A stretch of 63,873 nt of DNA from Bacillus sp. FJAT-47783 (GTDB lineage: Bacteria > Bacillota > Bacilli > Bacillales > Aeribacillaceae). Within the stretch, counting starts at the first letter, position 1. Each line of letters opens with the position of its first letter. This document shows positions 1 through 11,922 of this stretch, piece after piece. The notes below the pieces were generated by a model. It worked only from the letters and a program-made list of their open reading frames with translations. It did no database searches and was not told the origin of the DNA. Position numbers and translations under genes: made by a program. The stretch lies in assembly GCF_022808615.1 (NCBI RefSeq), contig NZ_JAKZKS010000020.1, positions 1 to 63,873 of the forward strand. Direction: 5' to 3'.

Positions 1-208
1 ATGAATAGATTTCAGTGAAACGTGTTATCTAGTTTTGAGAGAATAATGTTCTCTTTTAAGACTTTCATACAAGCGAAAAGGGTTTTGAGGAGCAAGCAGT
101 TCTAGGAACCGAAGGAGGAGGTACCGGAGCGTACATCCGTACGTGAGGATGCCGACGACTGAAGGTGACAACGAAATGCGCCGCTCATCGAAAGCCGTAA
201 AACATAGG
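1..208 (+). other. 23S-5S rRNA internal spacer with a structured insert
   Basis: The window opens in the transcribed spacer after a 23S gene; no 23S sequence is recognisable. The first ~70 bases resemble the usual Bacillaceae 23S-5S spacer (phrase GTTATCTAGTTTTGAGAG). From about 72 to 203 lies a purine-rich segment with hairpin potential, for example GCGTAC/GTACGT around an ATCC loop near 128-145. It looks like an inserted structured element rather than ordinary spacer. It may be related to the RNA motifs described next to rRNA operons in Bacillaceae, but that is only a guess. Confidence 0.75.
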
Positions 209-323
<115 letters not shown>

Positions 324-328
324 AAACG

Positions 329-355
329 AAGAACAGCAAAAGCTGTTCTTTTTTT
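329..355 (+). terminator. Terminator of the upstream rRNA operon
   Basis: AAGAACAGC and GCTGTTCTT form a 9-bp stem around an AAAA loop, followed by a run of T. It starts a few bases after the 5S 3' end. Confidence 0.93.
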
Positions 356-371
356 GTGTTTTTAAACATCG

Positions 372-540
372 GTGCAATAAAAGAAAATCTGGTGCAATTA
401 ATGGATATGAAGTTCAATTACACCATTAAATGTGCAAATACATGATAAGTGGTGCAATAATTTTGAAGTTCGTGCAATTAAGCTTGGGATTCGTGCAATT
501 GTTACGGAAAGTGGTGCAATTATCCTCAATGTTCGCGCAA
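372..540 (+). repeat. Array of nine GTGCAAT-type heptamers at 20-21 bp spacing
   Basis: Heptamers start at 372, 392, 412, 432, 452, 472, 493, 514 and 535. Six are exact GTGCAAT (372, 392, 452, 472, 493, 514). The others are GTTCAAT (412), GTGCAAA (432) and GCGCAAA (535). Spacings are five of 20 bp and then three of 21 bp, about two helical turns. The sequence between heptamers is not conserved beyond a preceding TG or TC and a following A/T-rich TA. The regularity suggests an array of protein-binding sites, but no function is known to me. Confidence 0.9.
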
Positions 541-1254
541 AAACGTCCTCCAAACTATACTTAACCTACACAAAAACAGTGAAAAAGCCGTTTTTATGGC
601 TCATCACCAAAAGGTGGGGTTGATAATTTCTATAGGATATGTACTTATCTCAATTTCCCTATTTTTTTTCAATTGTGAATATAAAATAGCTGTTTGCAAT
701 GGACAACAAAGTTATGGATTTTATGTCACCCCCAAGTTACGGTGATGAACCGTTTTTAATCATAATGTCCAAATAATTTTGTTTAATGTTATGAAAAGAT
801 ATGTCAGTTATCATTTGTATTTGTGTCTCCTCGTATTTATTAGGTTTTATAATTCCTATTTTTTATTTTGAGTAAAGAATATGAATTTTTCCCCTTCATA
901 ATTTATAGCCTCCCACTAAAGCACTCTGAAATAAACGATGAATTTTTAGCATAAACTTCTTTAAAAGAGCCTTTATATAATAACTCTCATAATTTATTGC
1001 TTTTCCAATAACTCCAACGTAGCTTTAATGATGGCTATCAATAAGGTAGTGAAAATGAATGTATTTACTAACATTCTTATTACATAATCATTTTTGTCCA
1101 GTTAATACGAAACTCAATTTACATTGTGTGAATAACTTTGTTAATAGTTGGTTTACGTCTCCCCTAGGTCAAAAATTCTTGTTTATCGCAGGTGTGCAAG
1201 GCGTTAGTAATTTTGTTCGTTATGACATTCTTTGTCCTACTATTATTAAATGAA
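541..1254. other. Long AT-rich intergenic region, no gene recognised
   Basis: About 700 bases between the heptamer array and the mgtC-family gene. I find no convincing ORF with a ribosome binding site, no RNA gene and no riboswitch (an M-box was looked for because of mgtC). Short ORFs such as 1059-1253 lack initiation signals. Promoter elements for the next gene probably lie in the last 150 bases but none is clear. Confidence 0.6.
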
Positions 1255-1269
1255 GAAGAGGTGAATCGT

Positions 1270-1950
1270 ATGTTTCATGAATGGGAAATCATGCTGTTAA
1301 GGCTTGTAGTGGCAGCTCTTTTAAGTGGGTTTATTGGTCTTGAACGTGAAGCAAAACGACATCCTGCTGGATTTCGTACTCATTTATTAGTTGGAGTAGG
1401 GTCATGTTTAATGATGCTCTTATCTTTATATGGTTTTAATGAATATATAGAAAGCAGTAATCAAATTCAGTATGATCCTGCAAGGATACCGTCTTATGTC
1501 ATTAGCGGGATAGGATTTCTTGGGGCTGGGACTATTTTAGTAAAAGGGGCCACTGTTAGAGGTTTAACAACTGCTGCATCGATATGGGTCGTTGCTGGAT
1601 TAGGTCTCGTTATAGGTTCTGGTATGTATGTTTTAGCTGTTTTTGTTACCATTATAGTCTTACTTAGCCTAATTTTTCTAAATAAAATGGAGTCCATTAT
1701 TTTAAAAAAATCAAATGAACGATTGATCAAAGCCGTATTACATGAGGGTGAACTAAATAAATTTGTGTATAAACTTGAATCGATGAAGGTAACAGTTGAT
1801 AGAATTAATTTAACGAACAGAAAGCGAAATAAAAATAATGAAGAGGTAATGCTTCATTATGTGATAAAAGTTACCTTAAAGGAAAAAAGTGAAGTATTAT
1901 CATTAATTGACCAAATAACGAAAGTAAATGGTGTAGAAAAGGTTTTTTAA
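1270..1950 (+). CDS. MgtC/SapB family inner-membrane protein
   Basis: 226-residue membrane protein of the MgtC/SapB family. Signature motifs are visible: GLERE at residues 23-27, RTHLLVGVGS at 36-45 and GIGFLGAGTIL near 83-93, within four or five hydrophobic segments in the first ~140 residues. The C-terminal ~85 residues are soluble and probably form the ACT-like domain of this family. The start is ATG 1270, after AGAGGTG at about 1256-1262. The open frame continues up to GTG 1192 but no ribosome binding site precedes it. Family members are linked to magnesium stress and growth inside hosts; the biochemical role is unsettled. It stands alone between the rRNA operon and ctsR. Confidence 0.88.
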   Translation: MFHEWEIMLLRLVVAALLSGFIGLEREAKRHPAGFRTHLLVGVGSCLMMLLSLYGFNEYIESSNQIQYDPARIPSYVISGIGFLGAGTILVKGATVRGLTTAASIWVVAGLGLVIGSGMYVLAVFVTIIVLLSLIFLNKMESIILKKSNERLIKAVLHEGELNKFVYKLESMKVTVDRINLTNRKRNKNNEEVMLHYVIKVTLKEKSEVLSLIDQITKVNGVEKVF

Positions 1951-2044
1951 ACAGTGATAATGGAAATATTATGAGTGAGGCGTTTGGAGAGTTTGTTGAA
2001 ATAGATGATTTCTTGAGTTGTGCTAAATAGAAAAAGCAAATATG

Positions 2045-2073
2045 TTGAAAAAATTTTAATATGCAATTATAGT
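2045..2073 (+). promoter_or_regulatory. Sigma-A-type promoter of the ctsR operon
   Basis: TTGAAA (2045-2050), 17-bp spacer, TATAGT (2068-2073). Transcription would start near 2080, next to the CtsR operator. Confidence 0.75.
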
Positions 2074-2081
2074 TAAAATAA

Positions 2082-2098
2082 GGTCAAATATAGTCAAA
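2082..2098 (+). promoter_or_regulatory. CtsR operator (heptad direct repeat)
   Basis: GGTCAAA-TAT-AGTCAAA matches the known CtsR box (RGTCAAA NAN RGTCAAA) at every defined position. It lies over the predicted transcription start of the ctsR operon, so CtsR represses its own operon and stress lifts the repression. Confidence 0.93.
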
Positions 2099-2121
2099 GT
2101 CAATGCGAGGAGGAGGGCTGA

Positions 2122-2583
2122 GTGAGAAATATATCGGATATTATTGAGCAATATTTAAAGAAAGTGCTTGATATGAGTGAAAAAGAGGTTGTTGAAATTA
2201 AACGGAGTGAAATTGCTGATAAATTTCAATGTGTTCCTTCTCAAATAAATTATGTCATTAATACACGTTTTACAGTAGAACGGGGATATATTGTAGAGAG
2301 TAAAAGAGGTGGCGGAGGATATATCCGAATCATTAAAGTTAAAGCAAATGATCAAACTCAGCTCATCAATCAAATTTTATCTTTAGTTGGAAATCGGCTA
2401 TCTCAAGCTGCTGCAGAAGATATTATTATTCGGCTTGTAGAAGAAGAGGTAATTTCTGAAAGAGAAGCCAAAATCATGTTAAGTGTTATTGATCGCTCTG
2501 TTATTTATATAGATATTCCAGAGAGGGATGAGCTAAGAGCAAGAATGATTCATGCGATGTTAACCTCGTTGAAATATAAATAG
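2122..2583 (+). CDS. ctsR: Transcriptional repressor CtsR
   Basis: 153-residue repressor of class III heat-shock genes (the clpC operon, clpP, clpE). The N-terminal winged helix-turn-helix (about residues 1-70) ends with the glycine-rich loop RGGGG at 62-66, known in B. subtilis as the temperature-sensing wing. The C-terminal part (75-153) is the dimerisation and McsB/ClpC-interacting region. GTG start at 2122 with AGGAGGAGGG just upstream. First gene of ctsR-mcsA-mcsB-clpC-radA-disA, with a perfect CtsR box in front, so it is autoregulated. Confidence 0.97.
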   Translation: MRNISDIIEQYLKKVLDMSEKEVVEIKRSEIADKFQCVPSQINYVINTRFTVERGYIVESKRGGGGYIRIIKVKANDQTQLINQILSLVGNRLSQAAAEDIIIRLVEEEVISEREAKIMLSVIDRSVIYIDIPERDELRARMIHAMLTSLKYK

Positions 2584-2595
2584 GGTGGTGAAATG

Positions 2596-3138
2596 ATGAT
2601 TTGTCAGGAATGTAATGAAAGACCGGCGACGTTTCATTTCACAAAAGTAGTGAATGGTGAAAAGACAGAAGTACATGTTTGTGAACATTGTGCGAAAGAG
2701 AAAGGAGACATGATGTTTTCTAATTCTGGTTTCTCCGTTAATAATTTGCTTTCTGGGTTATTAAATATCGATTCGCCATTGGCTAATAAAAGTCAAACGC
2801 TTTTTCAGAATCACAATGTGCTTCAATGTCATCAATGTAAAATGACTTATTCTCAATTTACGAAAATTGGTCGCTTCGGTTGTTCAAATTGCTATAAAAC
2901 GTTTAAGCAACAACTAAATCCATTACTTAGACGTGTTCATAGTGGTAATACTGTTCATGCTGGGAAAGTGCCAAAACGAATTGGTGGAACAGCACACCTA
3001 CGAAAAAAAGTTGCTCAGTTAAAAGAACAATTAAGTGAATTAATCTCGTTAGAAGAGTTTGAAAAAGCAGCTGAAATTCGTGATGAAATTCGTTATTTAG
3101 AAGCGAAGTTAGATGGTCCAAGTGAGGAGGGAATGTAA
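2596..3138 (+). CDS. mcsA: McsA, activator of protein arginine kinase McsB
   Basis: About 180-residue zinc-binding adaptor that activates the arginine kinase McsB and links it to ClpC. Paired CxxC motifs are visible at C3/C6 and C29/C32, again near residues 84-87 (CHQC) and 103-106 (CSNC). A UVR-type coiled motif lies near residues 135-170 ([14 protein letters not shown]). Two ATGs are adjacent (2593 and 2596). I chose 2596 because it gives the usual N-terminus MICQEC and a better distance to the GGTGG site. Between ctsR and mcsB in the usual order. Confidence 0.95.
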   Translation: MICQECNERPATFHFTKVVNGEKTEVHVCEHCAKEKGDMMFSNSGFSVNNLLSGLLNIDSPLANKSQTLFQNHNVLQCHQCKMTYSQFTKIGRFGCSNCYKTFKQQLNPLLRRVHSGNTVHAGKVPKRIGGTAHLRKKVAQLKEQLSELISLEEFEKAAEIRDEIRYLEAKLDGPSEEGM

Positions 3139-3140
3139 AG

Positions 3141-4232
3141 GTGGAATTGAAAAATTTCATTAACTCAAGTATGAGCGCTTGGATGAATCAGGAAGGCCCA
3201 GATTCAGATATCGTGTTAAGTAGTCGTATTCGCTTAGCAAGAAATTTAGAGCAATATCGATACCCAACGATATTCTCAAATGAAGAAGCAATTAATATCA
3301 TCGGCATGTTTGAAGAAACATTTTCAAATAAAAGCCTAAACGGGATTGGTGAACTTGCATTGTTAAAGATGCATGAACTACAGCCAATTGAAAAAAGAGT
3401 GCTTGTTGAAAAGCATCTTATCAGTCCTTCATTAGTCGAAGATTCGATATATGGTGGAGTTCTACTATCCCAAAAAGAGAATGTTAGCATTATGATTAAC
3501 GAAGAAGACCATATTCGAATCCAATGCTTGCTGCCGGGTTTCCAATTAAAAGAAGCATTAAATGTTGCGAATGGTCTAGATGATTTGATTGAGAATGAAA
3601 TAGATTACGCCTATGATGAGCAATTAGGGTATTTAACAAGCTGTCCAACAAATGTCGGAACAGGCTTAAGAGCTTCTGTTATGATGCACTTGCCTGCCCT
3701 TGTATTAACTCAACAAATTAATCGAATTATTCCAGCGATTAATCAATTAGGTTTAGTTGTTAGAGGAATTTACGGGGAAGGTAGCGAAGCATTAGGTAAT
3801 ATATTTCAAATTTCTAATCAAATGACATTAGGTAAATCTGAAGAGGATATTGTCGAAGATTTAATTAGTGTCGTCTATCAATTAATTACCCAGGAAAGGG
3901 CAGCTCGGGAGGCGATATATAAAACGAATCAAATTCAACTTGAAGATCGAGTGTACCGCTCACTTGGAACGCTATCTCATAGTCGTATTATTCATTCGAA
4001 GGAAGCCATTCAATGTTTATCAGATGTACGATTAGGCATTGATTTAGGTATTATAGAGCATTTATCTCGAAACATTTTAAATGAGTTAATGATTCTCATA
4101 CAACCAGGGTTTTTACAACAGTATTCAGGTGGTGCACTTCGTCCAGAAGAACGTGATGTCCGCCGAGCGACAGTCATACGTGAACGACTCCAATTAGAGA
4201 AAAATAAAAGATGGGAGGATGAAGAAAAATGA
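3141..4232 (+). CDS. mcsB: Protein arginine kinase McsB
   Basis: 363 residues, phosphagen-kinase fold. It phosphorylates arginines on proteins, marking them for ClpCP, and inactivates CtsR under stress. Visible family motifs: SSRIRLARN at residues 27-35, the [12 protein letters not shown] active-site loop around 167-178 with the conserved cysteine, and an [10 protein letters not shown] segment near the C-terminus (the phosphoarginine-recognition/allosteric region). GTG start at 3141 after GAGGAGGG (3124-3131). The stop overlaps the clpC start (ATGATG), indicating translational coupling. Confidence 0.96.
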   Translation: MELKNFINSSMSAWMNQEGPDSDIVLSSRIRLARNLEQYRYPTIFSNEEAINIIGMFEETFSNKSLNGIGELALLKMHELQPIEKRVLVEKHLISPSLVEDSIYGGVLLSQKENVSIMINEEDHIRIQCLLPGFQLKEALNVANGLDDLIENEIDYAYDEQLGYLTSCPTNVGTGLRASVMMHLPALVLTQQINRIIPAINQLGLVVRGIYGEGSEALGNIFQISNQMTLGKSEEDIVEDLISVVYQLITQERAAREAIYKTNQIQLEDRVYRSLGTLSHSRIIHSKEAIQCLSDVRLGIDLGIIEHLSRNILNELMILIQPGFLQQYSGGALRPEERDVRRATVIRERLQLEKNKRWEDEEK

Positions 4233-6664
4233 TGTTTGGAAGATTTACAGAACGCGCTCAGAAAGTGTTAGCACTTGCACAGGAGGAAGCAGTTCGTTTA
4301 GGTCATAATAATATTGGAACGGAACATATTTTACTTGGGCTCGTTCGTGAAGGGGAAGGTATCGCTGCAAAAGCTTTACAAGCTCTAGGCTTGAGCCCGG
4401 ATAAAATACAAACAGAAGTCGAAAGTTTGATTGGAAGAGGTCAAGAAATATCACAAACGATTCACTACACGCCTCGTGCAAAAAAAGTCATTGAATTATC
4501 GATGGACGAAGCGAGAAAACTTGGTCACTCCTATGTTGGAACGGAACATATTTTATTAGGTCTTATTCGTGAAGGTGAAGGTGTGGCTGCTCGTGTATTA
4601 AATAACCTTGGTGTAAGTTTAAATAAAGCACGTCAACAAGTTCTTCAATTGTTAGGAAGTAATGAGTCTTCTTCCGGTCATCAAGGCAGCTCTATGAATA
4701 ATGCGAATACACCAACGCTTGATAGCTTAGCTCGTGATTTAACGTCAGTTGCTCGTGAAGGTGGTCTAGATCCGGTTATTGGACGTAGCAAAGAAATCCA
4801 GCGTGTTATTGAAGTGTTAAGTCGGAGAACAAAGAATAACCCTGTTTTAATCGGGGAACCTGGTGTTGGAAAAACTGCTATCGCAGAAGGACTAGCTCAA
4901 CAAATAGTTAATAACGAAGTTCCAGAAATATTACGAGATAAACGTGTTATGACATTAGATATGGGAACGGTTGTAGCTGGGACGAAATATCGTGGAGAGT
5001 TTGAAGATCGTTTGAAAAAGGTCATGGATGAGATTCGACAAGCCGGAAATATTATCTTGTTCATTGATGAATTGCATACATTAATTGGAGCAGGTGGTGC
5101 AGAAGGTGCGATTGATGCATCGAATATTTTAAAACCAGCTTTAGCACGTGGGGAATTACAATGTATCGGTGCGACAACATTAGATGAATACCGCAAATAT
5201 ATTGAGAAGGATGCAGCGCTCGAACGTCGTTTCCAACCTATTCAAGTCGATGAGCCAACGGCAGATGAGAGTATTCAAATCTTGAAGGGGTTACGTGATC
5301 GATACGAAGCACATCACCGTGTTTCTATTTCCGATGACGCAATTGAAGCAGCGGTGAAATTATCTGACCGCTATATTTCCGATCGCTTCCTGCCGGATAA
5401 AGCGATTGATTTAATTGACGAAGCAGGTTCAAAAGTGCGTCTTCGTTCCTTTACAACACCGCCGAATTTAAAAGAGTTAGAGAATCAGTTAGAAGAAGTA
5501 CGAAAAGAAAAGGATGCAGCCGTGCAAAGTCAAGAATTCGAAAAAGCTGCTTCATTAAGAGACTCAGAACAACGTTTACGTGAACAGCTTGAAGAGACGA
5601 AAAAGGTATGGAAAGAAAAGCAGGGCCAAGAAAACTCGGAAGTGACTGTGGAAGATATAGCACTAGTTGTTTCCAATTGGACGGGAGTTCCAGTAAGCAA
5701 GCTTGCTCAAACGGAGACGGAAAAGCTGTTAAATCTTGAAACGATTTTACATGATCGTGTGATTGGTCAAGATGAGGCTGTTGTTGCAGTGGCAAAAGCA
5801 GTCCGCCGTGCAAGAGCGGGGCTGAAAGATCCGAAGCGCCCAATTGGCTCATTTATCTTTTTAGGTCCAACAGGTGTTGGGAAGACAGAGCTTGCACGTG
5901 CTTTAGCAGAGGCTATGTTCGGTGATGAAGATGCTATGATTCGTATTGATATGTCTGAGTACATGGAAAAACACTCAACGTCAAGACTCGTTGGATCTCC
6001 TCCAGGTTATGTAGGATATGAAGAGGGAGGCCAGTTAACTGAAAAGGTTCGTCGGAAACCGTATTCAGTTGTCCTTTTAGATGAAATTGAAAAAGCCCAT
6101 CCAGATGTGTTCAATATTTTACTTCAAGTATTAGAGGATGGTCGCTTAACGGACTCAAAGGGACGTACTGTTGACTTTCGAAATACAGTATTAATCATGA
6201 CATCCAACGTCGGTGCGAGCGAGTTAAAACGTAACAAATACGTTGGATTTAATGTTCAGGATGAGGGTAAAGATTATAAGGACATGAAAGGGAAAGTTAT
6301 GACAGAATTAAAGAAAGCCTTTCGTCCAGAATTTTTAAACCGAATTGATGAAATTATTGTCTTCCACTCCCTTGAACAACAACATTTAAAAGAGATTGCC
6401 ATGTTAATGACGGACGAACTAACAAAACGATTAAAAGAACAAGATATCGAGCTTGAATTAACAGAAGCTGCAAAAGATAAATTAGCACAAGAAGGATTTG
6501 ATCCGGAATACGGGGCAAGACCGTTACGCCGCGCCATTCAGAAAAATATTGAAGACCGCCTATCCGAAGAGTTGCTAAGAGGAACGATTGAAAAAGGTCG
6601 AAAAGTTATACTTGATGTTGATGCAGGAGAGTTTATTGTTCGCCCTGCTGAAAAAGTTAAATAA
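4229..6664 (+). CDS. clpC: ATP-dependent Clp protease ATPase subunit ClpC
   Basis: 811-residue Hsp100/AAA+ unfoldase that works with ClpP and adaptors such as McsB and MecA. Domain order: two N-domain repeats (1-145), first AAA+ module with Walker [10 protein letters not shown] near 206, a UVR-like middle domain (about 415-480), second AAA+ module with GPTGVGKTE near 545, and the C-terminal D2-small domain. Length and sequence match B. subtilis ClpC. Start ATG 4229 overlaps the mcsB stop. A terminator follows, so radA may be expressed partly from its own promoter. Confidence 0.98.
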   Translation: MMFGRFTERAQKVLALAQEEAVRLGHNNIGTEHILLGLVREGEGIAAKALQALGLSPDKIQTEVESLIGRGQEISQTIHYTPRAKKVIELSMDEARKLGHSYVGTEHILLGLIREGEGVAARVLNNLGVSLNKARQQVLQLLGSNESSSGHQGSSMNNANTPTLDSLARDLTSVAREGGLDPVIGRSKEIQRVIEVLSRRTKNNPVLIGEPGVGKTAIAEGLAQQIVNNEVPEILRDKRVMTLDMGTVVAGTKYRGEFEDRLKKVMDEIRQAGNIILFIDELHTLIGAGGAEGAIDASNILKPALARGELQCIGATTLDEYRKYIEKDAALERRFQPIQVDEPTADESIQILKGLRDRYEAHHRVSISDDAIEAAVKLSDRYISDRFLPDKAIDLIDEAGSKVRLRSFTTPPNLKELENQLEEVRKEKDAAVQSQEFEKAASLRDSEQRLREQLEETKKVWKEKQGQENSEVTVEDIALVVSNWTGVPVSKLAQTETEKLLNLETILHDRVIGQDEAVVAVAKAVRRARAGLKDPKRPIGSFIFLGPTGVGKTELARALAEAMFGDEDAMIRIDMSEYMEKHSTSRLVGSPPGYVGYEEGGQLTEKVRRKPYSVVLLDEIEKAHPDVFNILLQVLEDGRLTDSKGRTVDFRNTVLIMTSNVGASELKRNKYVGFNVQDEGKDYKDMKGKVMTELKKAFRPEFLNRIDEIIVFHSLEQQHLKEIAMLMTDELTKRLKEQDIELELTEAAKDKLAQEGFDPEYGARPLRRAIQKNIEDRLSEELLRGTIEKGRKVILDVDAGEFIVRPAEKVK

Positions 6665-6673
6665 CAACCGATG

Positions 6674-6706
6674 AGAGGGGCATACATACAAAACGTATGC
6701 CTCTTT
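6674..6706 (+). terminator. Terminator after clpC
   Basis: GAGGGGCATAC and GTATGCCTC form a stem around a short loop, followed by TTTTT. It lies between clpC and radA and may be leaky. Confidence 0.85.
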
Positions 6707-6794
6707 TTCAACAAATAATAGCAATAACTTATAATTATTATTCATAAAAAAGCATTTTAAGCGGTATTTTAATAATGTAGAGGGGACACTTTTA

Positions 6795-8171
6795 ATGGCA
6801 AAGCAAAAGTCTAAATTTATCTGTCAATCATGTGGTTATGAATCGCCGAAATGGATGGGGAAATGTCCTGGTTGTGGAGCATGGAATACGATGTCAGAAG
6901 AAGTTGTAAAAAAATCTACTGGACGTCGAGTTGCGTTTGCACATTCGGAGCCTACAGCTGTCAGTAAGCCAACCTCTATTAATTCGATTGAAACAGTGCA
7001 AGAACCAAGAATTAAAACGTCTTTGAAAGAGTTAAATCGGGTTTTAGGAGGCGGGATTGTCAAAGGGTCACTTGTGCTAATTGGCGGTGATCCGGGGATT
7101 GGAAAGTCGACGTTGCTACTACAAGTATCTTCCCAGTTGGCAAGCTTTAGTCACGATGTGTTATATATATCAGGTGAAGAATCAGTTAAACAAACGAAAA
7201 TTCGTGCCGATCGTTTAGGAATAAAAGCTGATAAGCTCTATGTTTTAGCGGAAACAGATTTGGAATATATTTCAAAGGCTATTGATGAAACAAAACCTGC
7301 TTTTGTCGTTATTGACTCAATCCAAACCGTTTATCATAGTGACATTACATCCGCACCAGGGAGTGTTTCTCAAGTGCGTGAGTGTACGGCTGAGTTAATG
7401 CGTATCGCTAAAACAAAAGGCATTGCAATTTTTATTGTCGGCCATGTAACGAAGGAAGGGTCTATTGCAGGACCGAGATTGTTAGAGCATATGGTTGATA
7501 CTGTACTGTATTTTGAAGGGGAACGTCATCATACGTACCGAATATTACGAGCAGTCAAAAACCGTTTTGGTTCAACAAATGAAATCGGTATTTTTGAAAT
7601 GAAAGAAGCTGGGTTATCTGAAGTGTTAAATCCTTCTGAAATCTTTTTGGAGGAACGATCAAAAGGTGCATCGGGTTCAACCGTTGTTGCTTCAATGGAA
7701 GGTACAAGGCCTGTACTTGTCGAAATACAAGCGCTAATAGCTCCTACCAGTTTTGGTAATCCTAGACGTATGGCAACAGGTATTGACCATAATCGTATTT
7801 CTTTATTAATGGCGGTTTTAGAAAAGAGAATAGGTCTTCTATTACAAAATCAAGATGCGTATATAAAAGTGGCTGGTGGTGTAAAATTGGATGAACCTGC
7901 GATTGATTTAGCCGTTGCGCTCAGTATTGCATCCAGTTTTAAAGACCAATCAACGAAAGCAACGGATGTATTCATTGGTGAAGTCGGGTTGACAGGAGAA
8001 GTAAGAAGAGTTTCTCGCATTGAACAACGTGTGCAAGAAGCGGCAAAATTAGGTTTTCAAAGGGTGATTCTTCCTAAAGCAAATATCGAAGGGTGGCAAG
8101 TGCCGAAAGGAGTGGAAATTGTCGGTGTCGAGAATGTGTATGAGGCACTTCAAGTTGCATTAGGGGGATAA
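6795..8171 (+). CDS. radA: DNA repair protein RadA
   Basis: 458 residues. RecA-like DNA-dependent ATPase that promotes branch migration and processing of recombination intermediates. Zinc finger C10-x2-C13 and C24-x2-C27, Walker [11 protein letters not shown] near residue 97, the RadA-specific KNRFG motif near 255, and a C-terminal Lon-protease-like domain (about 280-458). ATG 6795 follows AGAGGGG. The next gene, disA, starts 3 bases after its stop; RadA is known to modulate DisA activity in Bacillus. Confidence 0.97.
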   Translation: MAKQKSKFICQSCGYESPKWMGKCPGCGAWNTMSEEVVKKSTGRRVAFAHSEPTAVSKPTSINSIETVQEPRIKTSLKELNRVLGGGIVKGSLVLIGGDPGIGKSTLLLQVSSQLASFSHDVLYISGEESVKQTKIRADRLGIKADKLYVLAETDLEYISKAIDETKPAFVVIDSIQTVYHSDITSAPGSVSQVRECTAELMRIAKTKGIAIFIVGHVTKEGSIAGPRLLEHMVDTVLYFEGERHHTYRILRAVKNRFGSTNEIGIFEMKEAGLSEVLNPSEIFLEERSKGASGSTVVASMEGTRPVLVEIQALIAPTSFGNPRRMATGIDHNRISLLMAVLEKRIGLLLQNQDAYIKVAGGVKLDEPAIDLAVALSIASSFKDQSTKATDVFIGEVGLTGEVRRVSRIEQRVQEAAKLGFQRVILPKANIEGWQVPKGVEIVGVENVYEALQVALGG

Positions 8172-8174
8172 AAA

Positions 8175-9257
8175 ATGAATGAAAAAGATAAAAAGATGTA
8201 TAAGCTTACATTACCAGAGATATTACGATTCGTAGCACCCGGAACCCCTATTCGGGAAGGAATTGAAAATGTTTTACGAGCAAAAACAGGGGGGCTCATT
8301 GTCGTTGGTTTCAATGAAAAAGTAAAACAAATGGTCGATGGAGGCTTTTATATTAATACCCCATTTTCTGCAGCCCATTTATATGAATTAGCAAAAATGG
8401 ATGGTGCTATTATATTAAGTGACACGGGTAGTAAAATTTTATACGCCAATGCTCAACTAATGCCTGATCCAAAAACTCCTTCATCTGAGACTGGTATGCG
8501 TCATCGCACGGCAGAACGAGTGGCACGGCAATCAGGCTGTTTAGTTATTGCGATATCCCAAAGGAGAAATGTCATAACTTTATATTACGGAGATTTTCAC
8601 TATGCTCTTCGTGATATCGGTGTTATTTTAACGAAAGCAAATCAGGCCATTCAGACATTAGAAAAATACAATTCTGTTCTTGATCAATCCATTCAACAAT
8701 TAAATGCGTTAGAGCTTGAGGATATCGTCACAATGGATGACGTGATTCAAGTATTACACCGAATTGAAATGGTCCTTCGAATCAAAAGTGAAATTAACAC
8801 ATATGTAAATGAACTAGGTGCGGAAGGTCAGCTAATAAGGCTTCAGATGGCAGAGTTATTATCGAATATTGAGGATGAAGCGGCTCTATTGATAAAAGAT
8901 TATTGTAAAGAATATGTGCAAAACCCTTCTTCCATTGTGAAACAATTACAATCGTTATCAAACCGAGAACTTTTAGATGACATTGTATTGTTAAAATTGC
9001 TTGGATTTAATTATTCGAATAGCTTAGATACACAAATGACACCAAGAGGGTTCAGGCTCCTTCATAAAATACCTAAGTTACCACCCCTTGTTATTGAAAA
9101 CTTAGTGCTTTCTTTTAAAAATTTGAAACTTATTTCATCCGCATCCGTAGAACAACTAGATGACGTGGATGGAATAGGTGAAGTGCGGGCAAATAAAATT
9201 AAAGAAGGGTTAAAACGTCTTCAAGAACAATTTTGCGTAAATCGTCATTTATCTTAA
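8175..9257 (+). CDS. disA: DNA integrity scanning protein DisA, diadenylate cyclase
   Basis: 360 residues. Makes cyclic di-AMP from two ATP and scans DNA for branched structures, delaying sporulation when lesions are found. The N-terminal DAC domain carries DGA at residues 76-78 and RHR at 109-111, both needed for catalysis. A helical spine follows, then a C-terminal helix-hairpin-helix DNA-binding domain ([16 protein letters not shown] near 330-345). Start ATG 8175 has GGGGG within the end of radA. Last gene of the ctsR operon. Confidence 0.97.
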   Translation: MNEKDKKMYKLTLPEILRFVAPGTPIREGIENVLRAKTGGLIVVGFNEKVKQMVDGGFYINTPFSAAHLYELAKMDGAIILSDTGSKILYANAQLMPDPKTPSSETGMRHRTAERVARQSGCLVIAISQRRNVITLYYGDFHYALRDIGVILTKANQAIQTLEKYNSVLDQSIQQLNALELEDIVTMDDVIQVLHRIEMVLRIKSEINTYVNELGAEGQLIRLQMAELLSNIEDEAALLIKDYCKEYVQNPSSIVKQLQSLSNRELLDDIVLLKLLGFNYSNSLDTQMTPRGFRLLHKIPKLPPLVIENLVLSFKNLKLISSASVEQLDDVDGIGEVRANKIKEGLKRLQEQFCVNRHLS

Positions 9258-9473
9258 ATGTTTGCTGTTTTTAATATTTAACTGATATAACTAGAAGTAG
9301 CGGCATATAACAGATTGCCTAAACTTCTCTTTTTATACAGCTATATCGATAAGAGTCGAACAAAAGTTGCATTACAACTACTTTGCAGGATGTTTACATT
9401 TTCTGAAAAAATGTTTCGATCTACGTTTGAATTGATATAAAGTGTTTATAATGAATGAAAGGGAGGTGAAGGT

Positions 9474-11265
<1,792 letters not shown>

Positions 11266-11266
<1 letters not shown>

Positions 11267-11748
11267 TGTTTCGGATTGGACAAGGATTTGATGTTCATCA
11301 GTTAGCAGAAGATAGACCATTAATAATCGGGGGGATTGAAATCCCTTACGAAAAAGGGTTGCTAGGACACTCTGATGCTGATGTTCTTCTACATACTATT
11401 GCAGATGCTTGCTTAGGAGCGGTTGGTGAAGGAGATATTGGAAAGCACTTCCCAGATACTGATCCGGCTTTTAAAGATGCAGATTCAGCCAAATTATTAA
11501 TGCATGTATGGGAAATTGTAAAAGAAAAAGGTTATATGTTAGGGAATATCGATTGTACGATTATAGCCCAAAAGCCGAAAATGGCCCCACATATACCACA
11601 AATACGAAAACGAATTGCGGAGCTTTTGGAAGCAGATGAAGAATGTGTGAATGTAAAGGCTACAACAACTGAAAAATTAGGGTTTACGGGGCGTGGTGAA
11701 GGAATTGCTGCGCAAGCCGTTGTGCTTCTTATGAAAAAGAATGCTTAA
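11266..11748 (+). CDS. ispF: 2-C-methyl-D-erythritol 2,4-cyclodiphosphate synthase
   Basis: 160 residues, the usual length. Cyclises CDP-methylerythritol phosphate to the 2,4-cyclodiphosphate in the MEP pathway. The metal-binding DVH is at residues 9-11 and [10 protein letters not shown] near 36-45 supplies further ligands. [19 protein letters not shown] near the C-terminus is a family signature. Directly coupled to ispD. The region downstream holds an intergenic repeat instead of the next gene. Confidence 0.97.
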
Positions 11749-11922
11749 TCTTTCAAGCTCTCCTGAAGTGAGACGCCCGCTGAAAGAAGTTTCACTTTAT
11801 TGAAGCGGTATTTGGTGATAAAATAACTTTTGAATTTATCGTGCATTAATCGAAATTTGAACCTTTCTATCATGTGATAGTTACGAATGTGAAAAATCTG
11901 TAGATTTATTTTTTATTTGTAT

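Noticed and set aside
372-540. CRISPR array
   Set aside because: The repeat is only 7 bp with 13-14 bp between, far below any CRISPR repeat, and no cas gene is present.
432-623. 63-codon ORF through the heptamer array
   Set aside because: It begins inside the repeat, has no ribosome binding site, and the first six heptamers are 20 bp apart, which is not a multiple of three; the 21-bp part only makes it look protein-like.
1059-1253. 64-codon ORF before mgtC
   Set aside because: No ribosome binding site and it overlaps the upstream region of the real gene.
541-1269. M-box or other magnesium riboswitch before the mgtC-family gene
   Set aside because: None of the conserved M-box blocks could be found by eye.
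1192-1269. Longer N-terminus for the MgtC-family protein
   Set aside because: No ribosome binding site before GTG 1192, while ATG 1270 has one and gives the family N-terminus.
9258-9473. Promoter for yacL
   Set aside because: TATAAT at 9447-9452 has no -35 at a proper distance and no clear alternative sigma match.
11749-11922. Terminator after ispF
   Set aside because: AAGTGA/TCACTT can pair but the loop is long and the T-run poor; not strong enough to list.
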